DNA from: Rhodanobacter lindaniclasticus
GTDB lineage: Bacteria > Pseudomonadota > Gammaproteobacteria > Xanthomonadales > Rhodanobacteraceae
Direction of reading: 5' to 3'
DNA length: 47,445 nt
Assembly (NCBI RefSeq): GCF_004799035.1
Contig: NZ_MWIO01000006.1
Span: 1 to 47,445, forward strand
Part shown: one piece after another, positions 25,216 to 34,311 of the stretch
Numbering within the stretch: the first letter of the stretch is position 1
Layout: the number at the start of each line of letters is the position of its first letter
The notes under the pieces: model-generated
Seen by the model: the letters and a program-made list of their open reading frames with translations, nothing else
Databases searched by the model: none
Told to the model about the DNA's origin: nothing
Program-made: the position numbers and the translations under genes

Positions 25216-26424
25216 TCACTTGGCGCCTTTCGCAGACGTAGGCAAGTTCAACAGGAGGGCTTGTTCTTGCATCTCGGCCAGCAGTTCCTGCATGTGCGTT
25301 TCGCGCCACTTGGCGGTGAGCTGACCGGAGAAGGCGCGTTGCAGGAGCAGTGTGAAGAGCTTTTCTACCTTCTCTGTCGCGGTTCCAATGGCTGCCGTGA
25401 GCTTGGTCGTCTCCGATGCTGCCCGAGCGAAGTCACTCTGCCGATTCGCAGCCGGCCGCATGAACCGCTTCTCCTTCAAATATTTGAAATGCCTGCTGTA
25501 GCCAGCACTTGGAAGCTCCCGCAGGCGGCAGTGCCAGTAAGCGAACAACGGATCGATGCCGTCCTTTGCAGATAAAACACGCACCCCATCAGCCCCAAGC
25601 GCAAACGGGAAATCGACGTACTTGAAAGTACGCGTGTGGTCGCCGAAAACAATTACCGGCAGCGGGTCCTTGTGGGCGATCGACTTATCGTCGGTGTATC
25701 CAGCGACGTAATTCTGACCTTGATCGACGATGGGAACTGCACCGGATGGTTGAAAGTCCCTTGCCTGAACCTTCGTGTGGCCTGCAGTGACGTCATCGAA
25801 CACGCCGAAAAAGTCTGCTGTCGGCCAGCCCATCGGGTTGGCCGTGGGGTCGCCAAACATTTTGAGGAACAGTGCGGGCAGGATGCGGGCGGCCTTGACG
25901 TCGGCCTCGCGTGCGCGACCGCGCAGAGCATCGGCCTGATCGAGGATTTCGACGATGCGGCGCTGTTCCGAAGGCGCGGGTAGCGGAAACGGAATCTCCT
26001 CCATCACGGACTTGCGGATGGACGGTACGTGCGACGCGTTTGCGTACTCGGTCAGATTGATGCGAAGAAACCAGTAGTACAAGAACTTCGGGGCGACACC
26101 ATCCTTCGGCACGGCACCCATGACATTGTTGTCATAGGTGGACGGCTTCGTGAGAATCCGCTTCTTCTCCGTACCGATCGCAGCGCCGATCTTCGGAAAG
26201 ATGACGGTACCGGCAGGAAACGTGCGTGCGTGCAACGCTGCCAAGGTGGCTCGTGACACCGTGTTGGAGTGGTTCGCCATGTAAACCTCGTTGCCCGCGA
26301 GGTTCATGTCGCTCACCCGGAAGAAGGGGACCGATTGATTGAATTCGCCTTGATGCTCTCGCGGAAAGCCGAATCCACTCTCGAGATCGGCCGCCTTCGC
26401 AAGCGGAATCGTGGCCCACGTCAT
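25216..26424 (-). CDS. hsdS: Type I restriction-modification specificity subunit
   Basis: Provides the DNA target recognition for the HsdR-M-S complex. The 402-residue protein has two target-recognition domains (about 1-150 and 190-350), each followed by a conserved helix: SEQRRIVEILDQADALRGRAR and the C-terminal EKVEKLFTLLLQRAFSGQL. LFLKMFGDPTANPMGWP marks the junction between halves. The target is a bipartite sequence that cannot be predicted here. The ATG overlaps the hsdM stop in ATGA. A longer frame upstream lies within hsdM and is unlikely to be translated. Confidence 0.94.
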   Translation of the reverse strand: MTWATIPLAKAADLESGFGFPREHQGEFNQSVPFFRVSDMNLAGNEVYMANHSNTVSRATLAALHARTFPAGTVIFPKIGAAIGTEKKRILTKPSTYDNNVMGAVPKDGVAPKFLYYWFLRINLTEYANASHVPSIRKSVMEEIPFPLPAPSEQRRIVEILDQADALRGRAREADVKAARILPALFLKMFGDPTANPMGWPTADFFGVFDDVTAGHTKVQARDFQPSGAVPIVDQGQNYVAGYTDDKSIAHKDPLPVIVFGDHTRTFKYVDFPFALGADGVRVLSAKDGIDPLFAYWHCRLRELPSAGYSRHFKYLKEKRFMRPAANRQSDFARAASETTKLTAAIGTATEKVEKLFTLLLQRAFSGQLTAKWRETHMQELLAEMQEQALLLNLPTSAKGAK

Positions 26425-28067
26425 TCCGCCACTTCCTTGAGCAGTTTCTCCAACCCCGCCACCACGCTGCGATAGTCGCTCAGCACTTCCTCGATCAACT
26501 CGCGCGGGTCTTCTTCGCTCACCGGCTCGGCGATGCGGGGCTTCCACTGACCGGCGCCGAGGTTGTAGTCGGCTTCGGCCAGTCGCTCCCTAGTCGTCCA
26601 CCAGCATGTGGGCTCGACGCTGCCTGCGGGAAGCAGCGCGTTCGCTTCGGCGCCCGGCGGCTGCTTGAAGCCGCTGGCCTTGTACTTGGCCCATTGTGCG
26701 AGCAGGTCGGGGATGTTGTTGAGCTCTGGCGTCTCCACGCGCCCGCCGCCGGAAATTCGGTCCGGGTCGTAGCCGTCGTTGCGGACTTCGTAGAACCACA
26801 CCTTGTCGTGTCTCTTGCTGGCTTCAGACTTTGGCTTGCTGAAAACCAGCACGGCGGTCTTGACACCCGCGTACGGTTTGAACACGCCAGCGGGCAGGCT
26901 GACCACGGTCCGCAGCTCGAACCCTTCCACCAGTTTCCGTCGCAGTTCCACATGCGCGCCAGTAGAGCCGAACAGCAGGCCTTCCGGCACCACCACGGCG
27001 CAGCGGCCGCCGGGCGCAAGGTGCTGCATCATCAGGGCGAGGAACAGCAGCTCGCTTTTCTTGCTGGTGGTCGGCAAATCCGAGCGGATGGAATCCTTGG
27101 GCAACTGGCCGGCGAACGGCGGGTTGGCGAGGATGACGTTGTACTGGCGAGCAAGGTCATCCTCGCTCAGGCCGCCCATCTCCGACAGTGCGTTCGCGCG
27201 CTTCAGGCGCGCGTGACGAATGCCGTGCAACACCAGGTTCATCACGCTGATGCGCATCATCTGACGCGACACGTCGGTGCCGAAAATGGACGCTTCGAGC
27301 ACCTGCCAGTCGGGAATCTTCTCGCCCGCGCCCTTACGGTAGGTCTGCAGGTTGGGAATGGCCTGCTTCGCCTGCGCCACCGACTCGTTGCGTTTCTCCA
27401 GCCAGTTCTCGCCGTAGATCGGCACTTCGGTGACGCTGTCGGAATACTTGGCCAGCAGGTAGTCCACTACGTCGATCAGGAAGCCCGCGGTACCGCAGGC
27501 CGGGTCGTAGACGGAGTCGCCAAGGTCGGGGTCGACCATCGCCACCATGAAGGCGCGGATCTGGTGCGGCGTGCGGAACTGGCCGTTCAGCGCACTGGAG
27601 CCCAGATGCGTCAGCAGGTATTCGAAGATGTCGCCTTTGACGTCAGGGCCGAGTTTCTTGAACTCGAAGCCGTCCAGCTCGTCCACCACCTGCTTCAGCA
27701 CGTTGGGGTCGACGATTTCCAGCACGGCATCGCGGAAGTATTCGGCAACCTGTGGCTCGTCCTTGGCGAGCGACGCCATGTACGGGAACACTTCGTCGCG
27801 CACGAAGTCGCGCAGCTCGGGGCCGCTCTTGAAGCGCCACTTGCTCCAGCGATAGCGCTCGGCCTGGTCGGGGAACAGGCTGCGCTGGTTGCCATGGCCG
27901 TTGCCGCCCATGCGTGCGAGGCGCTCGCGTTCGCTTTCCTCCTCATCCAGCAGCTTCAGGAAGATAAGGTAGGAAATCTGTTCGATATACGTGACCGGGT
28001 TGGTGACGCCACCGGCCCAGAGCGTGTTGGTGATGTGGTCGAGCTTGCGACGAAGTTCCTGATTCAC
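26421..28067 (-). CDS. hsdM: Type I restriction-modification methyltransferase subunit
   Basis: N6-adenine methyltransferase of a type I system. The 548-residue protein has the HsdM N-terminal helical domain (LRRKLDHITNTLWAGG) and a Rossmann-type domain with the SAM motif DPACGTAGFL and the catalytic NPPFAG. It starts with GTG at 28067, 16 bases after the hsdR stop. It should methylate both strands of the HsdS-defined site to protect host DNA. All motifs are intact. Confidence 0.96.
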   Translation of the reverse strand: MNQELRRKLDHITNTLWAGGVTNPVTYIEQISYLIFLKLLDEEESERERLARMGGNGHGNQRSLFPDQAERYRWSKWRFKSGPELRDFVRDEVFPYMASLAKDEPQVAEYFRDAVLEIVDPNVLKQVVDELDGFEFKKLGPDVKGDIFEYLLTHLGSSALNGQFRTPHQIRAFMVAMVDPDLGDSVYDPACGTAGFLIDVVDYLLAKYSDSVTEVPIYGENWLEKRNESVAQAKQAIPNLQTYRKGAGEKIPDWQVLEASIFGTDVSRQMMRISVMNLVLHGIRHARLKRANALSEMGGLSEDDLARQYNVILANPPFAGQLPKDSIRSDLPTTSKKSELLFLALMMQHLAPGGRCAVVVPEGLLFGSTGAHVELRRKLVEGFELRTVVSLPAGVFKPYAGVKTAVLVFSKPKSEASKRHDKVWFYEVRNDGYDPDRISGGGRVETPELNNIPDLLAQWAKYKASGFKQPPGAEANALLPAGSVEPTCWWTTRERLAEADYNLGAGQWKPRIAEPVSEEDPRELIEEVLSDYRSVVAGLEKLLKEVAE

Positions 28068-28083
28068 TGCTTGTTCCGTTCGG

Positions 28084-30336
28084 TTACGCGGCGGCGACCG
28101 TGTCGTTGATTTCGGTAATGATGTTCTTCAAGCCCTGTTCGCCGAAGAGCTCCACGCCGGTGTTGAGGGCGCCGAGGATGGACAGGGGTGGACGAACCAG
28201 ATCGTCCAGCTCCACCTTGCCGCGCACGACGGCACGGGTCTTCAACAGCGCGAGGTACTGCGCCTGCGGCGGGGTGAAGCTTTTGCTGATGAGCCAGGCA
28301 CGGAAGTTTTCTTCCACGCGTTCCTCGCGACTCTTCAGCTTGAGCATGCCCAACGCGCTGCGGATGAAGTCGACGAGATTGCCGCTGGGCTGCTTGTAGG
28401 CGCGACGCAGATTGTCCTCGTTGAAGTAACGATCGGGCTGGTTCAGGCGTTTGGCGAGGTCGATTTCTTCTTCGTCGGTAAGGGGCTCACCGGCCTTGAT
28501 CTTGGCCAGCGCAGAGTCGTTTGCCGCCCGCTCGCGAACTGCTTCCTCCCAGTCCGTAACGTACTCGCGCTTGTCCACGCGTTCGCCTTCGGGGCCGACC
28601 TCGATGTAATGCACGGCCTGGAGCCATTCGTCTTCGAGGCCAAGTTCAATCAATTCGCGCGGCTCAGTCGGCCTTGGCCCCGGCTTGGTCCCACCACCGC
28701 CGGTACCGGTGAAAATGTCGGTATCGGAGTCGTTGAAGTATTCGTGATTGCCGAAGAAGTCGTAAATCACGAAACGCCGCTTCTTGATCTTCGGCGCCGT
28801 TCGCGTGCCGCGGCCACGCATCTGCTGGTAAAGGATGGGGCTGCGTACGCGCCGGCACATCACGAGGTGCAGCAAGGAGGGACAGTCAAAGCCGGTATCC
28901 AGCATGCCGACGCTGACGGCGATTTGCGGGTAGTCCTCGCGCTTGAAGCGGCGGATGGCATCGGCCGGGTCGACAATGTCCGAGGTGATGACTTCCGCGT
29001 AGCGACCTTTGTGTTCGGGATGCAACTCGTTGAGGTATTGCGCGAGTCGCGCCGCGTGATGCTTGGTGATGGCGAAGATCACCGACTTGCCGGGACCGAC
29101 CTGCTGGCTGGGTGCGAGTTCCTTGTAGTTATCCCAAGCGAGGCGGTCGAACTCGGCCATCATCTTCTTGTTGGTGGCTTCGTTGGTCCACTCGCGCTCG
29201 AACTTCTCCGGGTCGTAGTGCTGGTCGTCCTTGTCCGCGCCCGCCGACATCAATTGGGTAATGCCGGTGGCGAACTTGTAGGGGATCAGGAAACCGTTCT
29301 TGAGGGCTTCCTGGATGGTGTAGGCAAAATCGGGCGTGCCGTTCTTGCAGTGGTAGAAATCGAACGTGTTGCGCTCTATGTATACGGCCGGCGTGGCGGT
29401 GAGGCCGACGTGGAAAGCATCGAAGCGGGTCAGCGCGGTTTGCCAGGCGCCGTAGATAGAGCGATGGCATTCGTCAGCGATGACGACGTCAAAGTAGCCG
29501 CTGGTGTACTCCTCGTATCTGCCAATCATGGTCTGCAGCAGACAGACGGTAATCTGCTTTTCCTGTCGCACGGTGCCGGACTTCAGCCAGTAGCTGGAGT
29601 AGCCGGGCAGCATGTCCTGGATGGCTTCGATCGCCTGCTTGGCAAGCTGCTCGCGATCGACGAGGAACAGCACGCGCTCGGCCTGGCCAGCCTGGAACAG
29701 GCGCTTCAGGTACAACACGATGAGGTCGGTCTTGCCGCAGCCGGTCGGCAGCTCGATCAGGAAGCGCCGCTTGCCCAGCTCCACCGCGTGATCCATCGCC
29801 TGCATGGCTTCGGTCTGGTACGGCCGCAGCGTGCGGGTTTCGCCTTGGCGCGTGTAGGTCTCCGGGATAGCGATGGTGGCAAGTGGCTTGCGATCGGCAC
29901 GCATCTGCACGATGCGCTCGAGGTCGCGGCGTGAGTAGAACGAGTCGACGACGTGCGCATCTTCGTTCTGGTAATCCCAGAAGTAGATGAGGTCGCCATT
30001 GGCAAGAAAGATGAAGGGCGCGCCGATTTGCCTGGCGTAGGGCAACGCTTGTTGCTTGGCGACATAGGGATTGATCGCCTGCTTCTTGGCCTCGACGACT
30101 GCGAGCGGACGGCCGCGCTGATCCAGCAACACATAGTCCGAACGGCCCGGTAGCGGCTGGTCGTCCTCGTCGGATGTGCGCGCGAAGGGCGCACCACTGC
30201 CAGCGGCCGCAACACTCCCGTACCCCGCGACCGCCACTTCCGTGCGCACCTGCGACTTGTCGGCCGGATCCCAGCCGGCAGCACGCAACTGATCGTCGAT
30301 CAGGATGCGTGCGTCTGCTTCACTGGTGTTCGCCAC
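28084..30336 (-). CDS. hsdR: Type I restriction-modification endonuclease/translocase subunit
   Basis: Cleaves unmethylated DNA after ATP-driven translocation. The 750-residue protein starts with GTG behind AGGGAAC. Visible parts: PD-(D/E)xK nuclease (SDYVLLDQRGRPLAVVEAKKQ), SF2 motor with Walker A (LPTGCGKTDLIV), DECH box (IADECHRSIYG), motif TATP (VGLTATP) and motif VI (QMRGRGTRTAPKIKKRRF), then an EcoEI-type C-terminal domain that contacts HsdM. It is shorter than the ~1000-residue EcoKI type but normal for the EcoEI type. First gene of the island; a candidate promoter lies at 30452-30481. Confidence 0.96.
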   Translation of the reverse strand: MANTSEADARILIDDQLRAAGWDPADKSQVRTEVAVAGYGSVAAAGSGAPFARTSDEDDQPLPGRSDYVLLDQRGRPLAVVEAKKQAINPYVAKQQALPYARQIGAPFIFLANGDLIYFWDYQNEDAHVVDSFYSRRDLERIVQMRADRKPLATIAIPETYTRQGETRTLRPYQTEAMQAMDHAVELGKRRFLIELPTGCGKTDLIVLYLKRLFQAGQAERVLFLVDREQLAKQAIEAIQDMLPGYSSYWLKSGTVRQEKQITVCLLQTMIGRYEEYTSGYFDVVIADECHRSIYGAWQTALTRFDAFHVGLTATPAVYIERNTFDFYHCKNGTPDFAYTIQEALKNGFLIPYKFATGITQLMSAGADKDDQHYDPEKFEREWTNEATNKKMMAEFDRLAWDNYKELAPSQQVGPGKSVIFAITKHHAARLAQYLNELHPEHKGRYAEVITSDIVDPADAIRRFKREDYPQIAVSVGMLDTGFDCPSLLHLVMCRRVRSPILYQQMRGRGTRTAPKIKKRRFVIYDFFGNHEYFNDSDTDIFTGTGGGGTKPGPRPTEPRELIELGLEDEWLQAVHYIEVGPEGERVDKREYVTDWEEAVRERAANDSALAKIKAGEPLTDEEEIDLAKRLNQPDRYFNEDNLRRAYKQPSGNLVDFIRSALGMLKLKSREERVEENFRAWLISKSFTPPQAQYLALLKTRAVVRGKVELDDLVRPPLSILGALNTGVELFGEQGLKNIITEINDTVAAA

Positions 30337-30368
30337 GGATGCGTTCCCTGTTGGTGTGACCCGGCAAG

Positions 30369-30438
30369 TATGGCGTAGATCGCCATATTTTCGGACGCCG
30401 AGAACGCGAAAGGCCTCCGCACCGATGGTGGGGAAGCC
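30369..30438 (-). promoter_or_regulatory. Leader of the hsd operon with two inverted repeats
   Basis: The 109-base leader between the predicted start and hsdR holds TATGGCG/CGCCATA (30369-30375 and 30381-30387, perfect, loop TAGAT) and a 12-bp imperfect repeat at 30412-30438. They may be operators or RNA hairpins that limit restriction gene expression. No T-run follows either stem. Confidence 0.5.
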
Positions 30439-30451
30439 TGAAGTAGGACGG

Positions 30452-30481
30452 AGTATGCGAACCCCGGGATACCGATGTCAA
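30452..30481 (-). promoter_or_regulatory. Candidate promoter for the defence operon
   Basis: On the minus strand TTGACA (30481-30476) and CATACT (30457-30452) are spaced by 18 bases. The -35 is a perfect sigma-70 match; the -10 matches 4 of 6. The predicted start is near 30445. The rest of the 30337-30564 gap holds only the two leader repeats. Confidence 0.6.
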
Positions 30482-30564
30482 CAACCTTGGCGCAATCTGT
30501 CGAGTACTACCCGGTCCCGACACAACACGACTGGAATCTTTGCCCCTGCGCAATTGAGAAAAAA

Positions 30565-30641
30565 TGGTGCGCCCGGCGGGATTCGAACCCACGACCACCG
30601 CCTTCGGAGGGCGGTACTCTATCCAGCTGAGCTACAGGCGC
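30565..30641 (-). tRNA. tRNA-Arg, anticodon CCG
   Basis: A complete cloverleaf is readable on the minus strand: 7-bp acceptor GCGCCTG/CGGGCGC, D-arm AGCTCAGCTGGATAGAG, anticodon stem CCGCC/GGCGG with loop CTCCGAA (anticodon CCG, reads CGG), T-arm with GGTTCGAATCC, and an encoded CCA end. Six T residues follow immediately after CCA-T as a terminator. The 3' end faces the defence island, as for genes used as integration sites. No direct repeat of the tRNA end was found at the far island boundary. Confidence 0.97.
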
Positions 30642-30738
30642 ATTGTGTGGCCGCGCGCGGGGGCCGGTGGCCGGTACCGCGGGGAGCGGCAGTATAGCCG
30701 AGTTGGTTGCGCGTCGGCATCCGGTCTCCCTTGATCGT

Positions 30739-30810
30739 GTAGGAGCGCACCCTGTGCGCGATGCTCTTCGTCACGCGACGGAAGGCATCGCGCACAGGGT
30801 GCGCTCCTAC
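30739..30810. repeat. REP-like element, perfect 26-bp inverted repeat
   Basis: Left arm starts GTAGGAGCGCACCCTGTGCG at 30739 and ends at 30764; the right arm 30785-30810 is its exact reverse complement. Same family as 13086-13163 with different arm sequence. It lies between tRNA-Arg and the M61 gene. Confidence 0.9.
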
Positions 30811-30820
30811 ATTCAGCGCC

Positions 30821-30884
30821 GTAGGGCGGGCACTGCCCGCCAGTGTCGAGCGCGGAGGAGCATGGCGGGCAGTGCCCGCCCTAC
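30821..30884. repeat. REP-like element abutting the M61 stop codon
   Basis: GTAGGGCGGGCACTGCCCGCCA (first 20 bases at 30821-30840) is repeated inverted at 30863-30884, 22 of 22 bases. It ends directly before the stop codon of the M61 peptidase (30885-30887, minus). Same family as 36000-36068. Confidence 0.9.
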
Positions 30885-32783
30885 TCAGAGCGGCTTGAGG
30901 AGGTCGGCCAAGGTGTCGGGCTTGCTGGTGTCGCGGACCAGGTGCGGGTATTTCAGGCCGTCGTGGTAGGCGATGCGCACGGTCTGGTACTGGTCGAAGT
31001 TCTTCACCAGCAGTTCGATGGTGGCGTTGTTGTCCTTGGCGGCGGCGGTGATGGCGTCCTTGAGGTCGTCGGCGTCGTAGTCGTGGCCGTTGACGGCGAT
31101 CACGTGCATGCCGGGGGAAACGCCCGCCTTGAACGCGGGGCCGTCCCACAGCACGTCGGCGATGCTGCCGTCGTTGCCGATCGACAGGCCCAGCGAGTAG
31201 GTCAAGTCGGCCATGTGGCGGCGTTTCTCGGCGGCCTTGACCGCGTCGGTGGGCTGGTCGGTGTAGACCAGTTTCCAGCCGTGCGATTCGATGCCGCCGG
31301 TCAGCGGGCCGTGGCCGTCCAGGCGCGTGCGCAGGTAGCCGGCCCAGTCGAACGGCGCGACGCCATTCAAGGTCTTGACCACGTCCTCGAAGGTGTAGGT
31401 GTTGACGTTCCACTGGCCGTTGTCCATGCCGAAGAAGGCACGGGCGAAATCGTCGATGGAGCGCTTGCCGTGGCTGAGTTCGCGCAGCTTGCCGTCGACG
31501 TCGAGCCAGATCATCTCGCCGGCGGAGTAGTAATCCTCGCTGGCCTGGTAGTTGCGGTACGGCAGCGGCGCGCGCTGGGCGATCACCGGATCGTTGGTGG
31601 TGTCCTGCACGTTGCGCCAGCTGGCCAGGCCGGGGCGGCCCTTGTCGTAGGTGGCGGCCACGTAGGCCAGCGTGTCGCGGGTGTGCTCCGCGCTCCACAG
31701 GCCCGAGCGCGCGGCCATCACCTGGCCCCAGAACTGGGTCTGGCCTTCGTACACCCACAACAGGCTGTCGCCCATCGGCACGTTGAAGGTCGGCGTGTAG
31801 AGATCCGCGCCGCGGCGGTACTTGCCGTCCCACGAATGGTTGAACTCGTGCGAGAACAGGTCGCGCGCGGCGACGTTCTTCTTCCACTCGGTGAAGAAAT
31901 CGGCCGAGGTGCCGTCCTCGCTGGAGCGGTGGTGCTCCAGCCCGTTGCCGCTCATCTTGTCGCTCAGCGAGACCAGGAAATCGTAGTGGTCGTAGTGGTG
32001 CGCGCCGTACAGCTTGTACATCTGCTGCACCAGGTTGCGGAACGCCTTGAGCTGCTCGGGCGTCACCTCCAGGTACTTCGGCGCGTCGGCGACGATGTCC
32101 ATGTGTACCGGCGCCTTGGCGCCCGGATCAAGGTCGAGCCGCTTGAAATGCTTGCCGGCGTAGATCGGCGAATCGACCAGGTTCTCGAAGTCGATCGGCT
32201 TGAAGTGGATGGTGTCGCCCTCGCGCGAGGCAACCTCCAGTGCAGTACCGGCTTGCCAGCCGGCGGGCAGTTTCACGCTGGCCTGGGCGGGGATCTGGCG
32301 CGTGTAGTAGCCGGCCGGGTACAGCGACACCGCGTTCCACTGCAGGTTGAGCATTTCCGGCGTCATCACCACGCGGCCCTGGCGGCGGTCCTGCGGCGAG
32401 AGGAACTGGAACTGTGCCTCCACCTGGGTCGCCCCTTCGGGTACCACCACGTGGAACGCGAAGACGTCCAGCGAATCGCGCGTCCACGGCAGGGTCTTGC
32501 CGTTGGCGGTGACCACCAGGCCGGCCAGCTTGTCGATCGGGCCGGTGGGCGAGTGGTTGCCGGGCAGCCACTGCGGATAAAGCAGGGTCAGCGGACCGGG
32601 CTGCGCCGGGATCACCTCGTGCACGCGGAAGATACGACGGGCGACGTCGCTGGCGTCCACGCTGATCTTCAGGCTGCCCTGATAGGGCACATTCTGCGCG
32701 GCCGGGACATCGGCGATGGCGCTGAAACTGGCCAGCGCCAAGGCACTGGTAGCGACGGCGGCGGCGAGGCGGGTGAATTTCAA
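30885..32783 (-). CDS. M61-family glycyl aminopeptidase with PDZ domain, exported
   Basis: Zinc metallopeptidase; family members remove N-terminal Gly or Ala. The start is a TTG at 32783 with GGAG six bases upstream, giving a signal peptide (AAAVATSALALASFSAIADV). An ATG would require a long Pro/Arg-rich N-terminus without such features. The zinc site is H312-E-F-N-H316, followed by E346 (WVYEGQTQFWG). A PDZ domain lies at about 530-600 (SPGMHVIAVNGHDYDADDL). The 632-residue length is typical. Periplasmic. Monocistronic; divergent from the GGDEF gene across a 240-base gap that should hold both promoters. Confidence 0.92.
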   Translation of the reverse strand: MKFTRLAAAVATSALALASFSAIADVPAAQNVPYQGSLKISVDASDVARRIFRVHEVIPAQPGPLTLLYPQWLPGNHSPTGPIDKLAGLVVTANGKTLPWTRDSLDVFAFHVVVPEGATQVEAQFQFLSPQDRRQGRVVMTPEMLNLQWNAVSLYPAGYYTRQIPAQASVKLPAGWQAGTALEVASREGDTIHFKPIDFENLVDSPIYAGKHFKRLDLDPGAKAPVHMDIVADAPKYLEVTPEQLKAFRNLVQQMYKLYGAHHYDHYDFLVSLSDKMSGNGLEHHRSSEDGTSADFFTEWKKNVAARDLFSHEFNHSWDGKYRRGADLYTPTFNVPMGDSLLWVYEGQTQFWGQVMAARSGLWSAEHTRDTLAYVAATYDKGRPGLASWRNVQDTTNDPVIAQRAPLPYRNYQASEDYYSAGEMIWLDVDGKLRELSHGKRSIDDFARAFFGMDNGQWNVNTYTFEDVVKTLNGVAPFDWAGYLRTRLDGHGPLTGGIESHGWKLVYTDQPTDAVKAAEKRRHMADLTYSLGLSIGNDGSIADVLWDGPAFKAGVSPGMHVIAVNGHDYDADDLKDAITAAAKDNNATIELLVKNFDQYQTVRIAYHDGLKYPHLVRDTSKPDTLADLLKPL

Positions 32784-33023
32784 GGGCGGCTCCGGGTTGA
32801 TGGAATGACGCGGCGCCGGCCTCGCCGGGCGCGCGGGGAAGCGGCCGGCATGGGCTGGCGACCGGGACGAATGCGGGCTTTCGATGCTAGTGCGCACCGT
32901 CGGCGCCTACCCCTGCCGAAGGTCACGATCGCCGCGCCGGCATGGCCGCGAGGCGCATCCCGGGGTTGGCATCCATCGTGCTTTGCTCCCCGGCAAACCA
33001 CGCCGGATATTCCGACCGCCGCC

Positions 33024-34106
33024 ATGCCTGCCCCTGCCGCCAAGCCACCACTCAGCGAAGACGCCGCGTTCCGCCGCGACTACGCCGGCTATCTGGCGCA
33101 GCGCATGGGGCCGATGATCCATGCGCTGATGGCGTTGGCGCTGTGCGCCTACCTGCTGGCCGTGGTGGTGCGCGGCCTGCTCGGCGCCACTCCGAACGAG
33201 CTGCTGTGGCAGCTGATCCCGGCCCCGCCGATGCTGCTGGTGGTGATCGCCGCGCGGCAGTGCCACGAGCCGCTGACCCTGCGCATGCTCGCCCTGCTGT
33301 GCGTGGTGCTGCTGCAGATCGGCATCAACCTCACCGGCTTCGGCAGCGCGGCCGGCGTGCGCCAGCCGCTGCCGGGCCTGCTGCTGCCGGTGGCCTCGTC
33401 GGTGATCTGGTTCGGCCGCTGGGATTTCCTCATCGCGATGGCGCTGTGTGCGCTGGGGCCGCTGCCGATGCTGCTGCACCTGGGCGACGGCGAGCGCACC
33501 TTGCAGTACTCGGTGTACATGGCCATCTCGGTGTCGCTGGCGACGGTGCTGCGCGCGTTCATGGCGCGTACCCTGCTCGAACAGTTCAAGCTGGAGCGCC
33601 TGCTGCGCGAACGCGCCGAGACCGACGGCCTCACCGGCGTGCTGCTGCGCAACCGCTTCCTCGACCTTGGCCGCATCGCGCTGCACGAAACGCAGCAGCT
33701 GCGCCAGCCGATGGCGATGCTGTTTCTGGATGCCGACCACTTCAAGCGGATCAATGACGAATACGGCCACGCCGCCGGCGATGCTGCGCTGGTGGCACTG
33801 GCCTCGCGCTTGCGCACGCAGGGTCGTCGTCGCGACCTGATCGGCCGCATCGGTGGCGAGGAATTCGCCATGCTGCTGCCCGGCGTGGACCTGGAGCAGG
33901 CGCTGGTGCGCGCCGAGCAACTGCGCCTGGCGGTGGCCGCCAGCCATCACCCGGGCGGACGGTTGAGCGCCAGCATCGGCGTGGCGGTGTGCACGCCCGG
34001 CTGCTGCGACAGCGTCGAGAGCCTGTTGGCCCGCGCCGACCTGGCCATGCGCCAGGCCAAACGCGAAGGCCGCGACCGGGTGGTCACGGCCCTCGCCAGC
34101 GCCTGA
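33024..34106 (+). CDS. Membrane diguanylate cyclase (GGDEF domain)
   Basis: Makes cyclic di-GMP from two GTP. The 360-residue protein has about five or six membrane segments in residues 25-180, a short linker helix (ARTLLEQFKLERLLRERAE), and a GGDEF domain starting TDGLTGVLLRNRFLDLG. The active-site motif is GGEEF at residues 277-281. The RxxD inhibitory site is present as RRRD five residues before it, so product inhibition is expected. The N-terminal membrane part has no recognised sensor family. The start at 33024 has only a weak ribosome binding site; later starts would remove the first membrane segment. Confidence 0.92.
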   Translation: MPAPAAKPPLSEDAAFRRDYAGYLAQRMGPMIHALMALALCAYLLAVVVRGLLGATPNELLWQLIPAPPMLLVVIAARQCHEPLTLRMLALLCVVLLQIGINLTGFGSAAGVRQPLPGLLLPVASSVIWFGRWDFLIAMALCALGPLPMLLHLGDGERTLQYSVYMAISVSLATVLRAFMARTLLEQFKLERLLRERAETDGLTGVLLRNRFLDLGRIALHETQQLRQPMAMLFLDADHFKRINDEYGHAAGDAALVALASRLRTQGRRRDLIGRIGGEEFAMLLPGVDLEQALVRAEQLRLAVAASHHPGGRLSASIGVAVCTPGCCDSVESLLARADLAMRQAKREGRDRVVTALASA

Positions 34107-34265
34107 GAGGCTGTGATTCTTCGACCTCTCAGGCCGGCCGTGGCGAGGGCATGGATGCCCGAGTTGAGGCAACGCAGGAGCAGTTGCCCGATGGCCGGAC
34201 ATGGAGCAGTCACGCAAGTGGCTGGTTCATGTGAGCGAGTCCGGGCATGTACCGGACTCGCAATA

Positions 34266-34294
34266 GAAGAAAACCACGGGAAGTGGTTTTCTTC
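34266..34294. terminator. Two-way terminator between converging genes
   Basis: GAAGAAAACCAC (34266-34277) pairs perfectly with GTGGTTTTCTTC (34283-34294) around GGGAA, a 12-bp stem with T-rich 3' arms on both strands. It separates the cyclase gene (ends 34106) from the permease gene (ends 34312, minus). The rest of the gap, 34107-34265, holds a short GAGAGG/CCTCTC repeat and nothing coding I can support. Confidence 0.8.
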
Positions 34295-34311
34295 ACGGAC
34301 CCTGAGCCGGA

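Noticed and set aside
18137..30565. Island as a site-specific integrative element at tRNA-Arg
   Set aside because: No integrase, no excision factor and no copy of the tRNA 3' end near 18137-18200 were found; only the position supports it.
30843..34106. Reading the GGDEF gene as a 1087-residue protein starting at 30843
   Set aside because: The extra 727 residues lie antisense to the M61 peptidase and show no fold; the ATG at 33024 starts just before the membrane segments.
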